DNA from: Marinobacter similis | GTDB lineage: Bacteria; Pseudomonadota; Gammaproteobacteria; Pseudomonadales; Oleiphilaceae | Length of the DNA: 64,000 nucleotides | Assembly: GCF_000830985.1 (NCBI RefSeq) | Contig: NZ_CP007151.1 | Span: 3,782,001 to 3,846,000, forward strand | Reading direction: 5' to 3' | Shown here: positions 9,864-18,989 of the stretch, one piece after another | How the letters are laid out: each line of letters begins with the position of its first letter | How positions within the stretch are numbered: position 1 is the first letter of the stretch | Notes under the pieces: generated by a model | Told to the model about the DNA's origin: nothing | Database searches by the model: none | The model's input: only the letters and a program-made list of their open reading frames with translations | Made by a program: the position numbers and the translations under genes

Positions 9864-9965
9864 GCGCCGAGCGGATGTTTTCAAAACCCGCTCAAGCACA
9901 TCCCTGTGGCGCTTGAGCTCCGCCATCCATGGCTCCGCACAGTTTTGAAAACATCCACTCGGCGC
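9864..9965 (-). repeat. Hairpin repeat, copy C (23 of 24 paired arms)
   Basis: Arms 9864-9887 and 9942-9965 pair at 23 of 24 positions; the mismatch is C-A on + and therefore a G-U wobble on minus. The 54-nt loop is almost identical to that of copy B. It lies between two convergent genes (HAD and PHA-synthase-like). Confidence 0.9.
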
Positions 9966-10001
9966 CCTCGCGAAGCCTGTTATTGCCGTCCTTTCAGGCG
10001 C

Positions 10002-11165
10002 TTAGTCCGATCGTTCCGCCAACCATTCAGCCAGCTCAAGCCAGCTGGCTTTCGGCGCCTTGCTGCCCGCCAGAATACCCATGTGGCCACCGGGTACGAC
10101 GCGGAAGGTGACGTCGACTGAGCGGATGTGCTGCTGGATCTTGGCCACCGCGTCGGGCATCGCCAGGGTGTCGGTTTCCCCGGCGATTGCGAAGATGCTG
10201 GAGGTGACGTTTTCCAGTCGGGCCACATCTTGGCCAATCTGTATTTTTCCCCGTGATGGCTGGTTGGTGATTAACAGGCGCACCACCGCGTCCTGCACGA
10301 TTCCCCCCGGATAGGCCACCATGCGGTCCAGGAAGGCCGAGGTGGTGGCGTGGTCGGCGACGAATTCCCGGTCGCCGAGTTTTGCCAGTAATTCCCAGTA
10401 GCCCTTGAAACTGCCAATGGGGTTGGTCAGTTTGAAGCCAATGGTGTTCGCCCAGCCAGGGCTGTGAAACCAGTCTGGCTTGAGGTCGTGAAGTTTGAAG
10501 CCGGTACGGCGCTGGACAAAATCTGACGCGCCGGACACTCCCTGGTACAGCAGTCCCATCAGCCCGGAGGCGTGGCTGTCGATGGGCGAGCCCACGACGA
10601 CGGCGTTGCGGACGTGCTGGTCTTTACTGAGTGCCGAATAAAACAGGGTGAACATGCCGCCCAGGCTCCAGCCGTGCAGGGTCAGTTCCTGTTCGCCGCT
10701 GTGTTGGCGTACCCGGTTCAACGATGCCGGCAGCAGTTCCGCCACGTAGGTGTGCAGGTTGTAGTGGCTGTGGGCCCGGGTTGGCATGCCCCAGTCGATC
10801 AGGTACACCTCAAAGCCCTTGGCCCGCAGGAATCGCACCAGGCTGCGCTGGGGGAACAGGTCGTAGATCAGCATGTTCACCGCCAGGGGCGGGATGATGA
10901 CGATGGGCGTGCGGTGGCTTTGCCGCTGCACCGGGATCACGGTGTCGTCCAGCTCGATGAAGTCTTCTGCCAGCGGAGGGTAGTAACGCAGGCTGACCAG
11001 ACCGTCGCTGTGCAGGGTCTCAAACGGAGTTTGTCCGGCTTGCACCAGGCTGGCGGCCCGGAATACCCGATCGAAGGCGTTGCCGGCATAGAGGGCGGTT
11101 TGCCGGGGCAGTCCCGCAGCTTTCGCAGTGGCGGCTTTGAGCAGGTTTGGCATGGGTGTTTCCAT
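10002..11165 (-). CDS. PHA synthase-like alpha/beta hydrolase (Ser nucleophile)
   Basis: About 387 residues from METPMPNLLKAA (ATG 11165); an in-frame ATG at 11333 would add 56 residues of unlikely sequence. The protein resembles poly(3-hydroxyalkanoate) synthases in the stretch VIIPPLAVNMLIYDLFP and DWGMPTR, but the nucleophile elbow is HGWSLGG with Ser where true synthases have Cys. This may be a synthase-related hydrolase or depolymerase and not a polymerase. Likely cytoplasmic or granule-associated. It converges with the HAD gene. Confidence 0.78.
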   Translation of the reverse strand: METPMPNLLKAATAKAAGLPRQTALYAGNAFDRVFRAASLVQAGQTPFETLHSDGLVSLRYYPPLAEDFIELDDTVIPVQRQSHRTPIVIIPPLAVNMLIYDLFPQRSLVRFLRAKGFEVYLIDWGMPTRAHSHYNLHTYVAELLPASLNRVRQHSGEQELTLHGWSLGGMFTLFYSALSKDQHVRNAVVVGSPIDSHASGLMGLLYQGVSGASDFVQRRTGFKLHDLKPDWFHSPGWANTIGFKLTNPIGSFKGYWELLAKLGDREFVADHATTSAFLDRMVAYPGGIVQDAVVRLLITNQPSRGKIQIGQDVARLENVTSSIFAIAGETDTLAMPDAVAKIQQHIRSVDVTFRVVPGGHMGILAGSKAPKASWLELAEWLAERSD

Positions 11166-11349
11166 CACAAGTAGTAACGATATTAGGGTGAGCCGTAGTC
11201 TGCGCTCACCATAAGGCACCAGGCCAGCCGCGGCTATGGCAGATCCGTCCAACCGCGTGGGCAAGGTGGTCACTTTCGGCCACTGCCCAAGTGAGTCGCT
11301 GGTTGCTATCATTGCCAGCCATTCAGACAACAATTACCACAGGAATCGC

Positions 11350-12239
11350 ATGCTCAGTTTCCTACCGGCTCCCGTTATAGGCGTTATCAATTCCATCCTG
11401 CTCGGCATCAACACCTTGTTTTGGTGCATCCTGCTCTACATTCCGGCGGTATTGAAGCTGGTGGTTCCCCACAAGGCTTCCGGGTTTTGTGCACCAAGTT
11501 GATCATTGCCATTGCTGAGGCCTGGGTCGCTTGTAATGGCGCCTGGATGAAGCTGACCCACGCCACTCGTTGGGACGTCAAAGGCGCCGAAGAGCTGGAG
11601 CGGGAAAGTTGGTACCTGGTGCTCAGCAATCATCAGAGCTGGGTGGATATTCTGGCGATGCAGCGGGTGTTCAATCGCCGGGCGCCGTTCCTGAAGTTTT
11701 TTCTGAAGCAGCAGTTGATCTGGGTACCGGTGATCGGCCTGGCATGGTGGGGGCTGGATTTCCCGTTTATGAAGCGTTACACCCCGCAATATTTGATCAA
11801 GCATCCGGAGAAGCGGGGTGAAGACCTGAAGGCGACCCGCATTGCCTGTGAGAAGTTCCAGCATACTCCGGTCAGCGTGATGAACTTCGTCGAGGGCACT
11901 CGCTTTACCCAGGCCAAGCACGACAAGCAGAAATCTCCTTACCAGCACCTGCTGGTGCCGAAAGCCGGTGGTGTCGCGTTCGTACTGGATGCCATGGGGG
12001 ATTCGATCGAGACCCTGGTGGATGTAACCATCGCTTATCCGGATGGCGCGCCCACGTTCTGGGATTTCATCTGTGGACGGGTGAAGGACATTCGGATGGA
12101 GATCCACACGGTCGCCATTCCGGATCACCTCAAGGGCCGGGATTATTCAGCAGAAGCGGAGCACCGCAGGAACGTGAAAGACTGGCTGGCGGAACAATGG
12201 CGCGCCAAGGACGAACGACTTGAGCGCATGCTGGGTTGA
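11350..12239 (+). CDS. Lysophospholipid acyltransferase, YihG/PlsC-like (frameshifted)
   Basis: It starts at ATG 11350 (MLSFLPAPVIGVINS, a membrane segment) after an AGGAA site. The frame breaks near 11480; adding one G to AAGG gives HKGFRVLCTKL and joins the rest. The acyltransferase motifs are clear: NHQSWVD (HX4D) and FVEGTRFT. About 296 residues, close to YihG, a membrane enzyme that acylates lysophosphatidic acid during phospholipid synthesis. Acyl specificity cannot be judged. Confidence 0.87.
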
Positions 12240-12257
12240 TGCGGCCGGGATGACGAC

Positions 12258-12464
12258 TCAGGTCTGGTCGTCATCCTCTTCCACTTCGTCAGGGTGTTCG
12301 CGCTTGTAGCGCTCCCATTCTTCCCAGTCATGAGGCGTACCCGCATGGGGCCGGCGCAGGTGCTTGGCGTGCTCCATTGCGTTGTGCCGCAAGCTGTGGT
12401 CCCGCTCCTCTTCTTCCGTGTCGAAACCGTATTTTTTCAGAAACTCATCGGGCTTGATGGGCAT
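12258..12464 (-). CDS. Small acidic hypothetical protein
   Basis: 68 residues, very charged, with an acidic tail (EVEEDDDQT) and many His/Glu/Arg residues (WEEWERYKREHPDE); no membrane segment or known motif. It is preceded by GAGGTG at a good distance from ATG. It lies between the convergent acyltransferase and the upstream RNase gene on its own strand. I do not recognise a family; the ribosome-binding site and codon pattern support a real gene. Confidence 0.62.
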   Translation of the reverse strand: MPIKPDEFLKKYGFDTEEEERDHSLRHNAMEHAKHLRRPHAGTPHDWEEWERYKREHPDEVEEDDDQT

Positions 12465-12534
12465 AACGCACCTCGCTATAGCTCACTAAAACTGCCGCTC
12501 TATATAATTACGATGCGCCTGCCCCAGCGGTTTA

Positions 12535-14518
12535 TCAACCGTTGTTGGTGTCGCTGCCGCTTTGGATTTCCTCGGCCTCCACCAGTGTGAAATTGATCTG
12601 ACGACGCTCCTCGTCAACATTGGCGAAGGTGACCTTCACCGACTGTTCCAGTTGGAAGATGCGGCCGTTCTTGTTGTGGATCAGGCGCAAGGTGACCGGG
12701 TCAAAGCCGTATTTGCCGTCCAGATCCTTGCAGCTGACGAAGCCTTCCAGGCCGTTGGCGTCGAGCCGGACGAAGAACCCGGCCGGCACGGTACGGCTGA
12801 TGGTTCCGGTCATGGGCGCATCGCCCAGGGTCCGGGCAAAGTCGCTCTTGAGCCAGGCTTCCAGGCTGTTGGCTGCCTGACGCGCGTTGATCTGGGCCTG
12901 CTGCAGGGCATCCAGCTGCTCGGAGGTCAGGGCTTTGAGCGGGTGGTCCCACAATGCAGACTTGATCAGCCGGTGCACGTAGAAGTCAGAGAACTTGCGC
13001 AGCGGTGAGGTGAAGGTGGTATAGGCGTTCAGCCCCATGCCCTGGTGTGGCGCGGGCTGGAAGCCCAGTTCGGCGCGGGCCAACTGACGGGAAATTATTG
13101 CCTTGACCGGAACCTCGGCGGCCAGCTGTTCGGTCTGGGTCATTAGTTGCCGGAATCCGGCGGGGCTGGTGGCGTCTACTTCGGCCAGCTCCGGGGCGTG
13201 GCTTTGCAGCAGCGCGCGGATGTTGTCGATGCGATCGTCCCGGAGTCCGGGATGCTGGATGAACAGGCCGGAGGGCTGTTGGCTCAGGAAATCCGCCGCG
13301 CACCGGTTCGCCGCCACCATGCACTCTTCAACCAAGCGATGGGCTTCATTCTGTGCCGATGGTTCAATCAGGCGAATGCGCCGGTTCTCGTCCAGGCGCA
13401 ACCGGAATTCCGGCCGATCGCCGCTGAGCAGGGCGTGTTCGGTGCGCCATTTGCGCAGGGCAGTGGCGGCCTGGTGTAGTTGGTCCAGGCTGTTGGCAAC
13501 GGCATCGGGCAACGCCTTGATGTCGTCGTCCTCGCGGCCTTCGATCAGGTTGGCCACCAATTCATAGCTGAGCTTGCGCTGGGAGCGGATCACCGCCTGG
13601 TGGAAGCTGTAGTCACCCAGCTACCGTCATTGTTGACCTGCAGGTCACACACCAGTGCCAGACGATTCACCTCCGGCATCAGTGAGCACAACCGGTGCTC
13701 AGGCCATCGGGCAGCATTGGCAGCGGCTCGCCCGGGAAGTAGATGGCGGTGGCGCGATTGAACGCTTCCTGCTCGGCGGCACTGCCGGGCTCGATCACCG
13801 ACGTCGGATCGGCGATGGCAATCGACAGGGTCCAACCGGTGGGGTTGGGTTCGGCCAGGAGGGCATCGTCCATGTCCTGGGTGCCCGGGCTGTCGATGGT
13901 GACGTAAGGTTGTCCGGTCCGGTCTTCCCGGTCGCTTTCGCGAGCCTGGATATCCTGTTCTCCCAGGCCGTCGACCTGGGCCTGGACCGGTTCCGGCCAG
14001 GCGTCTGCCAGATCGAAGGTGGCCAGGGTCAGCGCCCGTTCAATGCCAGGATCACCGGTCTTGCCAATCACTCGCAGGATTTTGGCCTGGCCCTTGCCAT
14101 CTTTGATCGGGTGTTTGTGGATCTCGCAATAGATATAGTCGTCCGGTTTCGCATTCATGCGCTCTTTCGGCGGAATGAAAATCCAGCGATTGATGCCAGG
14201 GGTTTCCGGCACCACAAAGTGACCTTTGCCTTTAATCAGGTAGCGGCCAACGAAGGTGCTCAGGCGGGTTTCCAGCAGTTCATCCACTGCGCCTTGAGTC
14301 TTGCCTTTCTCGACTTCCTGCTCGGTGACGTTGACGCGGTCGCCGGGCAGCACCTTCTGCATTTCTTCCGGGGGTAGAAAAACGTCCCGACCTTCATCCA
14401 GGGCGACGAACCCGAAGCGTCCATTGGTGGCTTTAACCGTGCCGGGGAAGACGATCTTGTTGTCGTGGATATCGGATTTCAGCTGGCGCAACTGGCTGAT
14501 AGCGTCGGCATTGAGCAT
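12535..14518 (-). CDS. Exoribonuclease II/R family protein (two frameshifts)
   Basis: The product is about 660 residues: N-terminal cold-shock-like domains, a central RNB domain with the metal-binding cluster IDSPGTQDMDDAL, and a C-terminal S1 domain (GTISRTVPAGFFVRLDANG). RNase II/R enzymes degrade RNA 3' to 5' one nucleotide at a time in the cytoplasm. Length fits RNase II better than the longer RNase R. The frame breaks near 13690 and near 13620; adding one base at each (GG and GGG runs) gives STGLCSLMPEVNRL and GSWGDYSFHQAV. It is followed by the small acidic gene. Confidence 0.88.
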
Positions 14519-14598
14519 GAATGGACCTGGCTGTTAAAAAGAATGTTGGGCGGAGTATAACGGTTATGGTCCATGCGTCAGATAGCGGACTTCCCAAA

Positions 14599-15273
14599 CT
14601 AGATCTCGGCCCAAAATCGCTGGAGATTGGCCAGGGACTTGGTGAGTAGATCGAACTCGGCGGTTTTGCCTTCGCGTTCAAACAATTGGCGCCGGGCGGT
14701 GTCGAGATCGAACAGCACTTCCCGCTGGGCCGGGTCGCGGATGGTGCTCTGAATCCACCCAATGGCGACACGGCGCTGGCCCTGGCTGACCGGTTCAACC
14801 CGGTGCAGGGTGGAGGAGGGATAGACTACCGCCGAGCCCGCCGGCAGTTTGTATCTTTGTTCGCCGGCGGTGGTTTCAGTCACCAGTTCGCCGCCCTCGT
14901 AGCTGTCCGGGTCATCCAGAAACAGGGTGAAGGAGATATCCGTGCGCAGCCGGCCTGGCCCCCGGCCCATCACCGGGTCATCCACGTGGTTACCGTAGGT
15001 CATGCCGTCGCGGTAACGGCTGAACATTGGGGGCGTCATCTTGGCGGGCCTGACTGCCATCTGGAACACCGGGTGTTCGGTCAGGGCCTTTTCCACTTCT
15101 GCTCGCAGGGCACGGGCGGCGTCGTCGGCCATCTGCATCTGTTCGTTGTTCTTGACCAGGCGAGCATGCCAGCCGGCGGTCTTGCGACCGTCATCGAAGC
15201 TGCCATTGTCGAGCGCGGCGCGAACGCGTTTCAGCTGCTCGTCGCTCAAAATCTGGCCGATACACAGAATCAT
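14599..15273 (-). CDS. PKHD-type Fe(II)/2-oxoglutarate hydroxylase (PiuC/YbiX-like)
   Basis: 225 residues from ATG 15273, which has a GGAG site just upstream; an earlier in-frame ATG (15375) lacks one. The iron ligands are His96 and Asp98 (NHVDD) and His157 (STLHR), with Arg167 for 2-oxoglutarate. PiuC/YbiX proteins are cytoplasmic oxygenases commonly found with iron-uptake receptors and controlled by iron, but no such receptor is adjacent here. Divergent from the Gly-Glu-His repeat lipoprotein at 15409, with which it may share a control region. Confidence 0.9.
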   Translation of the reverse strand: MILCIGQILSDEQLKRVRAALDNGSFDDGRKTAGWHARLVKNNEQMQMADDAARALRAEVEKALTEHPVFQMAVRPAKMTPPMFSRYRDGMTYGNHVDDPVMGRGPGRLRTDISFTLFLDDPDSYEGGELVTETTAGEQRYKLPAGSAVVYPSSTLHRVEPVSQGQRRVAIGWIQSTIRDPAQREVLFDLDTARRQLFEREGKTAEFDLLTKSLANLQRFWAEI

Positions 15274-15408
15274 GGTGGGCTCCAATTCGTAATACGAATA
15301 ATTTGCAAATAAGACAGTTATTGATTCATCATGCACCACCATTGACCGACCTTCAATATTGCCGTCGTTGGCCAAGCGAAACGGCGGAGTTCAGACAGGA
15401 GCAAGTGA

Positions 15409-16443
15409 ATGAAAAACCAGACTGTAAAACTGTGGACCGGCATCGGTATGGCCACACTTATCGCGGGCTGCGGCACCCTGGGCGGTGAAGGTGGCGAAGG
15501 CGGAGAGCACTACGACGATCAGCTGCACGCCTCTTCCCACGGCGGCGAAGGTGGTGAAGGCGGCGAACACCACGGCGGCGAAGGCGGTGAAGGTGGCGAA
15601 CACCACGGCGGCGAAGGCGGTGAAGGTGGCGAACACCACGGCGGTGAAGGTGGTGAAGGCGGCGAACACCACGGCGGCGAAGGTGGTGAAGGCGGTGAAC
15701 ACCATGGCGCCGAAGCCGGTGCAGCTTTCAGTTATTTCGCGGCCGGCGGTGAAGGTGGCGAAGGCGGAGAAGGCGGAGAAGCCGGCAGCTCTGTTTCTTC
15801 GGTCACCTCTGACGGCGCCTATGTCGCCATGCTGCAGATGATGCAGGGGCACCTGCTGGCGGCCCGCGAACTGATCAAATCCGGTGAGGTGGCCGAAGGC
15901 CGTCCGCACCTGACGCACCCCTGGGTTGAGGTTTACCCGATGGCCGAGCCGGGCCTGGAGCATCGTGGCCAGAATGGCCTGGGTGGACACCTGAAGGCAC
16001 TGGCGGAAAAATCCGGTGGGATCGAGGACTGGAGTGATATCAATCAGCAGTTCCAGGCGGCCTGGGTTGCCATCGAAAAAGCCGCGAATAACGTCGGTGA
16101 AAAAGGTGTGAGCAGCGCAACCGTTTCCAAGGTCGTCCTGTCGCTGACCAAGCAGGCGGTGTTGGAGTATGACGAGGCGCTGGAAGAGGGCCAGTTCGTG
16201 GCTGTGCACGAGTACCAGGACGGTCGCGGCTTTGTCCGTGCCGCCCGCGAGTACCTGGACGGTCAGCAGGCGCTGCTGAAGCGGGACAACAAAGAGGCCT
16301 GGCGCGTAGCCAGCAAGGCTCTGGATGATCTGCAGAAAGCCTGGCCGACGGCCGTGCCGCCTGAGCAGCCGGTGGTTCCGGTAGCTAATCTGTACGCGGC
16401 CCAGGCCCGGTTGGAATTGGCGCTGGCACCATATCTGTACTGA
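15409..16443 (+). CDS. Lipoprotein with Gly-Glu-His tandem repeats
   Basis: 344 residues. The N-terminus is a lipoprotein signal (LIAGC lipobox, Cys about 21). Residues about 25-105 are built of an 11-residue unit GGEGGEGGEHH, then a second Gly-Glu block. The C-terminal 220 residues are mostly helical, without a motif I recognise (VAMLQMMQGHLLAARELIK onward). The Glu/His repeats suggest binding of divalent metal ions at the cell envelope; this is inference. The start ATG follows an AGGAGCAAGTGA site. Divergent from an iron-dependent hydroxylase, and followed by a hairpin terminator. Confidence 0.85.
   Translation: MKNQTVKLWTGIGMATLIAGCGTLGGEGGEGGEHYDDQLHASSHGGEGGEGGEHHGGEGGEGGEHHGGEGGEGGEHHGGEGGEGGEHHGGEGGEGGEHHGAEAGAAFSYFAAGGEGGEGGEGGEAGSSVSSVTSDGAYVAMLQMMQGHLLAARELIKSGEVAEGRPHLTHPWVEVYPMAEPGLEHRGQNGLGGHLKALAEKSGGIEDWSDINQQFQAAWVAIEKAANNVGEKGVSSATVSKVVLSLTKQAVLEYDEALEEGQFVAVHEYQDGRGFVRAAREYLDGQQALLKRDNKEAWRVASKALDDLQKAWPTAVPPEQPVVPVANLYAAQARLELALAPYLY
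15541..15705 (+). repeat. Five tandem 33-bp coding repeats
   Basis: Five consecutive 33-bp units each encode GGEGGEGGEHH. They differ only at third positions of Gly and His codons (GGC/GGT, CAC/CAT). A sixth, separated unit (15481-15513) encodes the same peptide ending in His-Tyr. The synonymous variation shows the repeats have aged under protein-level constraint and are not a recent slippage product. Confidence 0.95.
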
Positions 16444-16455
16444 TCAGGCGTGAAG

Positions 16456-16480
16456 CCGGGGTCTCGATGACCCCGGTTTG
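16456..16480 (+). terminator. Convergent hairpin terminator
   Basis: An 8-bp perfect stem (CCGGGGTC/GACCCCGG) with a 5-nt loop is followed by TTTG. It lies between the ends of the repeat lipoprotein gene and the converging diguanylate cyclase gene and may act on both. Confidence 0.75.
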
Positions 16481-16498
16481 CCCGTCCTATCCCGCTTT

Positions 16499-18220
16499 TC
16501 AGTTCTCCGTCAGGACGCTTTCGTCATCCCGCCGTTCGATACACACCCGATTACGACCACCTGCCTTGGCACGGTAGAGCGCTCGATCGGCGTACCGAAG
16601 TATTCTATCGCCGGTGTCGCCCGGGTTGCATAGGTAGCCGCCAACGCTGAGCGTAAACGGAGAACCGGTCTTTTTGCCTTCCTGCTCCACCGATTGTCGG
16701 ATTCGTTCGGCGATCTGTTTCAGAGTTGGGTGGTCACAGGGCGAGAGTACCACCACAAATTCGTCGCCACCCCAGCGTCCGGGGTGATCGTAGGGCCTTA
16801 CACTGGCCTTGAGCCACAGTGCGACCCGACACAATATGTCATCGCCGGCCTGGTGCCCGAGTTCGTCATTGATGGCCTTGAAGTGATCAATATCGAGCCA
16901 GAGAATGCCAAAGCCACTGCCCTGACGTCGGGCGCGCTGTATTTCATCCTCCAGAATTTCGTCCAGGCCACGTCGGTTTTTGAGCCCGGTGAGCGGATCA
17001 ATACGCGCCAGTCGAGATAGTTCATCGGTTCGGGCGGCGACTTTTTCTTCCAGTTCCCGGGTGGAGTGTTGGAGCGAATAGGCCATTTTCTCGAAATGGT
17101 CTGCCAGTCGGCCGATTTCGTTGTTGGGCTTGTCTAGTTTGGGCAGCTCAAAACTTCCCGCGCGCACCTTCTCGACAGCATGTTCAAGGGTCACGATCGG
17201 TTTCAGGATGCGCGTCCGAATAACCAGATGGAACAGGCCCAGAGTGACCAATAATGTGGTCAGAAACACGGCGATCAGTGGCCATAGGTGGCTTTTGGGC
17301 AGCAGGGTGTTTAGATCCAGCAAGGTGATTTCGAACCAACCGATCGCTGGTAAGAAGGCGATGCCGGCCAGGTGCCGGCGACCGTCCACAGTCACAAAGT
17401 CACTCTCTACGTGTCCGGTCTGGTTCGGGTTGTCTTTCAATCGTTGCAACATGCCCAGCACCCGTTCCTTGTCTTCCGGGTCTTCAAACAGCAGATCGAC
17501 GGTGTTTTTCTGACCCTCAGGTTTGATGATGCTGGCAAAATCGATGTAGTTGCGGTCCCGGTAAAGTTGAATCGCACCGTTGTAATCCACGAACAGGGTA
17601 GTAATGCCGTCCTGGTCAATATCAACAATGTCCTGCAGGAAAGTATCCAGATTCAGTCCGGTGCCCACCATGCCGACAATGCGATCAGTTTCATCGCGCA
17701 TCAGCACATCAATCCACAGTTTGGTGACGCCCAGCTCGGTATCAGGGTTCACATTCAGGTGGAAATCCCTGCCTTCTTCGATGAGGTGAAAAAACCAGGC
17801 GTCGTCGGGTTTTTTGGGGTCTAGAACGTACTGGAATTGGTTACCGGCAAAGTCATTGGCGGCATTGTTGTAGTAGTAGTGGCCATTCTCGCGCAGGGCG
17901 ACAAAGTAGCTGTTGTCGCGGAAATTACTCCGGAAGCTCTCCATCTGACGAATGGCGTTAGCTTTAAAAATTGGGCGGTCGGGCGCTTTGGCCCAGCTTA
18001 TCAGGGTGGAGGAACGGGCCATCTGCCGGGCCAGGCCAATCTCCCGTTCCAGCGACTGCAGCAGACGTGCGCTGTCATAGCGAACCTGAATCTCCGCAAC
18101 CTGCTCGCCCCAGCGCTCGATGAGATGCTCCGACAGCTCGCGATAGGCGAGCCAGGAGGCAGCCGACGCGATGATGATCAGTCCGGCAAGCAGGCCTAGG
18201 ATTCGGGTTTTCAAACTCAA
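16499..18220 (-). CDS. Membrane diguanylate cyclase (Cache-like sensor, HAMP, GGDEF)
   Basis: 573 residues: membrane helix at about 7-26, a periplasmic sensor region (about 30-290) of double-Cache type, a second helix (about 300-325), a HAMP segment, a short coiled stretch, and a GGDEF domain with RWGGDEFV. The intact GGDEF motif predicts synthesis of cyclic di-GMP from two GTP. An RxxD inhibitory site was not clearly seen. The ligand sensed is unknown. The gene is not frameshifted. Confidence 0.93.
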   Translation of the reverse strand: MSLKTRILGLLAGLIIIASAASWLAYRELSEHLIERWGEQVAEIQVRYDSARLLQSLEREIGLARQMARSSTLISWAKAPDRPIFKANAIRQMESFRSNFRDNSYFVALRENGHYYYNNAANDFAGNQFQYVLDPKKPDDAWFFHLIEEGRDFHLNVNPDTELGVTKLWIDVLMRDETDRIVGMVGTGLNLDTFLQDIVDIDQDGITTLFVDYNGAIQLYRDRNYIDFASIIKPEGQKNTVDLLFEDPEDKERVLGMLQRLKDNPNQTGHVESDFVTVDGRRHLAGIAFLPAIGWFEITLLDLNTLLPKSHLWPLIAVFLTTLLVTLGLFHLVIRTRILKPIVTLEHAVEKVRAGSFELPKLDKPNNEIGRLADHFEKMAYSLQHSTRELEEKVAARTDELSRLARIDPLTGLKNRRGLDEILEDEIQRARRQGSGFGILWLDIDHFKAINDELGHQAGDDILCRVALWLKASVRPYDHPGRWGGDEFVVVLSPCDHPTLKQIAERIRQSVEQEGKKTGSPFTLSVGGYLCNPGDTGDRILRYADRALYRAKAGGRNRVCIERRDDESVLTEN

Positions 18221-18248
18221 GCGGACGTCCTGTCAGTAATCGGGTTAG

Positions 18249-18312
18249 GCGAGGCTAAATAATAGAACACCCAGTAACCAGAGTGTAGAAAAAACACCCT
18301 GGGAAGCCTCGC
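18249..18312. repeat. Imperfect inverted repeat between DUF411 and cyclase genes
   Basis: GCGAGGCT (18249-18256) pairs with AGCCTCGC (18305-18312), and inside it CCCAG pairs with CTGGG. There is no T-tract. It lies after the end of the copper operon and before the cyclase gene on the same strand. It could be a terminator or processing hairpin; evidence is weak. Confidence 0.35.
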
Positions 18313-18394
18313 ATGGGCTGGCGACCTTGGTGTCGTGACAGGGGCGCGACAGGGGCGCAACAGCGCCCGTGTCCAGCTCTATGCACACCCAGGC

Positions 18395-18847
18395 CTATTG
18401 GTTGTGCTCTGAAAAAATCCGAGTTTGGCCCTCGTTATTGAACAGAAGCACCTGGTAAGGGTCTTTGCGGTCCCCCATTTCCATGCCTGGTGAACCGATA
18501 GGCATGCCCGGTACGCTGAGGCCTCGAGCTTTTGGCGCGTCGGCAATCAGGCGTTGAATATCGCTGGCAGGCACGTGGCCTTCGATGACGTAGTCACCGA
18601 CAAAGGCGGTGTGGCAGCTTGCCAGGGCTGGCGTCAGTCCAGCGTCGCGTTTGATCGGATTGAGGTTGTGGGTCTCGGTAACGTCCACTTCAAAGCCGTT
18701 AGCTTCAAGATGTTTGACCCAGTCTTCGCAGCAGCCGCAAGTAGGCGATTTGTAGACATGAATGTTCTGGGCCGCTCCGGCAGCCAGCAGCGGCGTACTG
18801 AATCCCAATGCCGCGGTCAGGGCCAGTCCAAGTGCTTGTGATTTCAT
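18395..18847 (-). CDS. DUF411 periplasmic metal-binding protein
   Basis: 150 residues from ATG 18847, preceded by AAGGAC. A cleavable signal peptide (…LLAAGA) is followed by the DUF411 motif YKSPTCGCCEDW, a CxCC metal-binding site, and later LASCHTAFVGDYVIEGH, GMPIGSPGMEMG with Met residues. DUF411 proteins often lie with copper-resistance genes, and the Cys/Met/His pattern fits periplasmic Cu(I) binding. Last gene of the merR-copA-peptide-DUF411 set, 25 bases after the 38-residue peptide. Confidence 0.9.
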   Translation of the reverse strand: MKSQALGLALTAALGFSTPLLAAGAAQNIHVYKSPTCGCCEDWVKHLEANGFEVDVTETHNLNPIKRDAGLTPALASCHTAFVGDYVIEGHVPASDIQRLIADAPKARGLSVPGMPIGSPGMEMGDRKDPYQVLLFNNEGQTRIFSEHNQ

Positions 18848-18872
18848 GAGAATGTCCTTCTGCAATAGAGCG

Positions 18873-18989
18873 TTAGTGTTGGCTATGGTCTTGATCAGAG
18901 CTTTCGCCGGTTGAGGACGATAGCCAGAACCACCAGACAATTGCGGCCATGAGGGCGATGCCACCAGCGTTGACCATAAAGGTTTCCAT
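18873..18989 (-). CDS. 38-residue membrane peptide coupled to copA
   Basis: The peptide starts [20 protein letters not shown] and then turns polar (STGESSDQDHSQH), giving one membrane helix and a His/Asp-containing tail. Its ATG overlaps the copA stop as TGATG, and AGGAGG lies nine to ten bases upstream, so translation should be coupled to copA. The segment resembles the membrane anchors of some cupredoxin-domain proteins, but no cupredoxin follows. Possible role as a small partner of the copper ATPase; inference from position only. Confidence 0.7.
   Translation of the reverse strand: METFMVNAGGIALMAAIVWWFWLSSSTGESSDQDHSQH

Noticed and set aside
15541-15705. Possible CRISPR array
   Set aside because: The 33-bp units are directly adjacent with no unique spacers and are in frame within a coding gene.
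15391-16209. Long open frame antisense to the repeat lipoprotein gene
   Set aside because: It is the mirror of the 33-bp repeats and has low-complexity Phe/Ala/Thr/Val sequence. The sense frame has a lipobox, a ribosome-binding site and a normal C-terminal domain.
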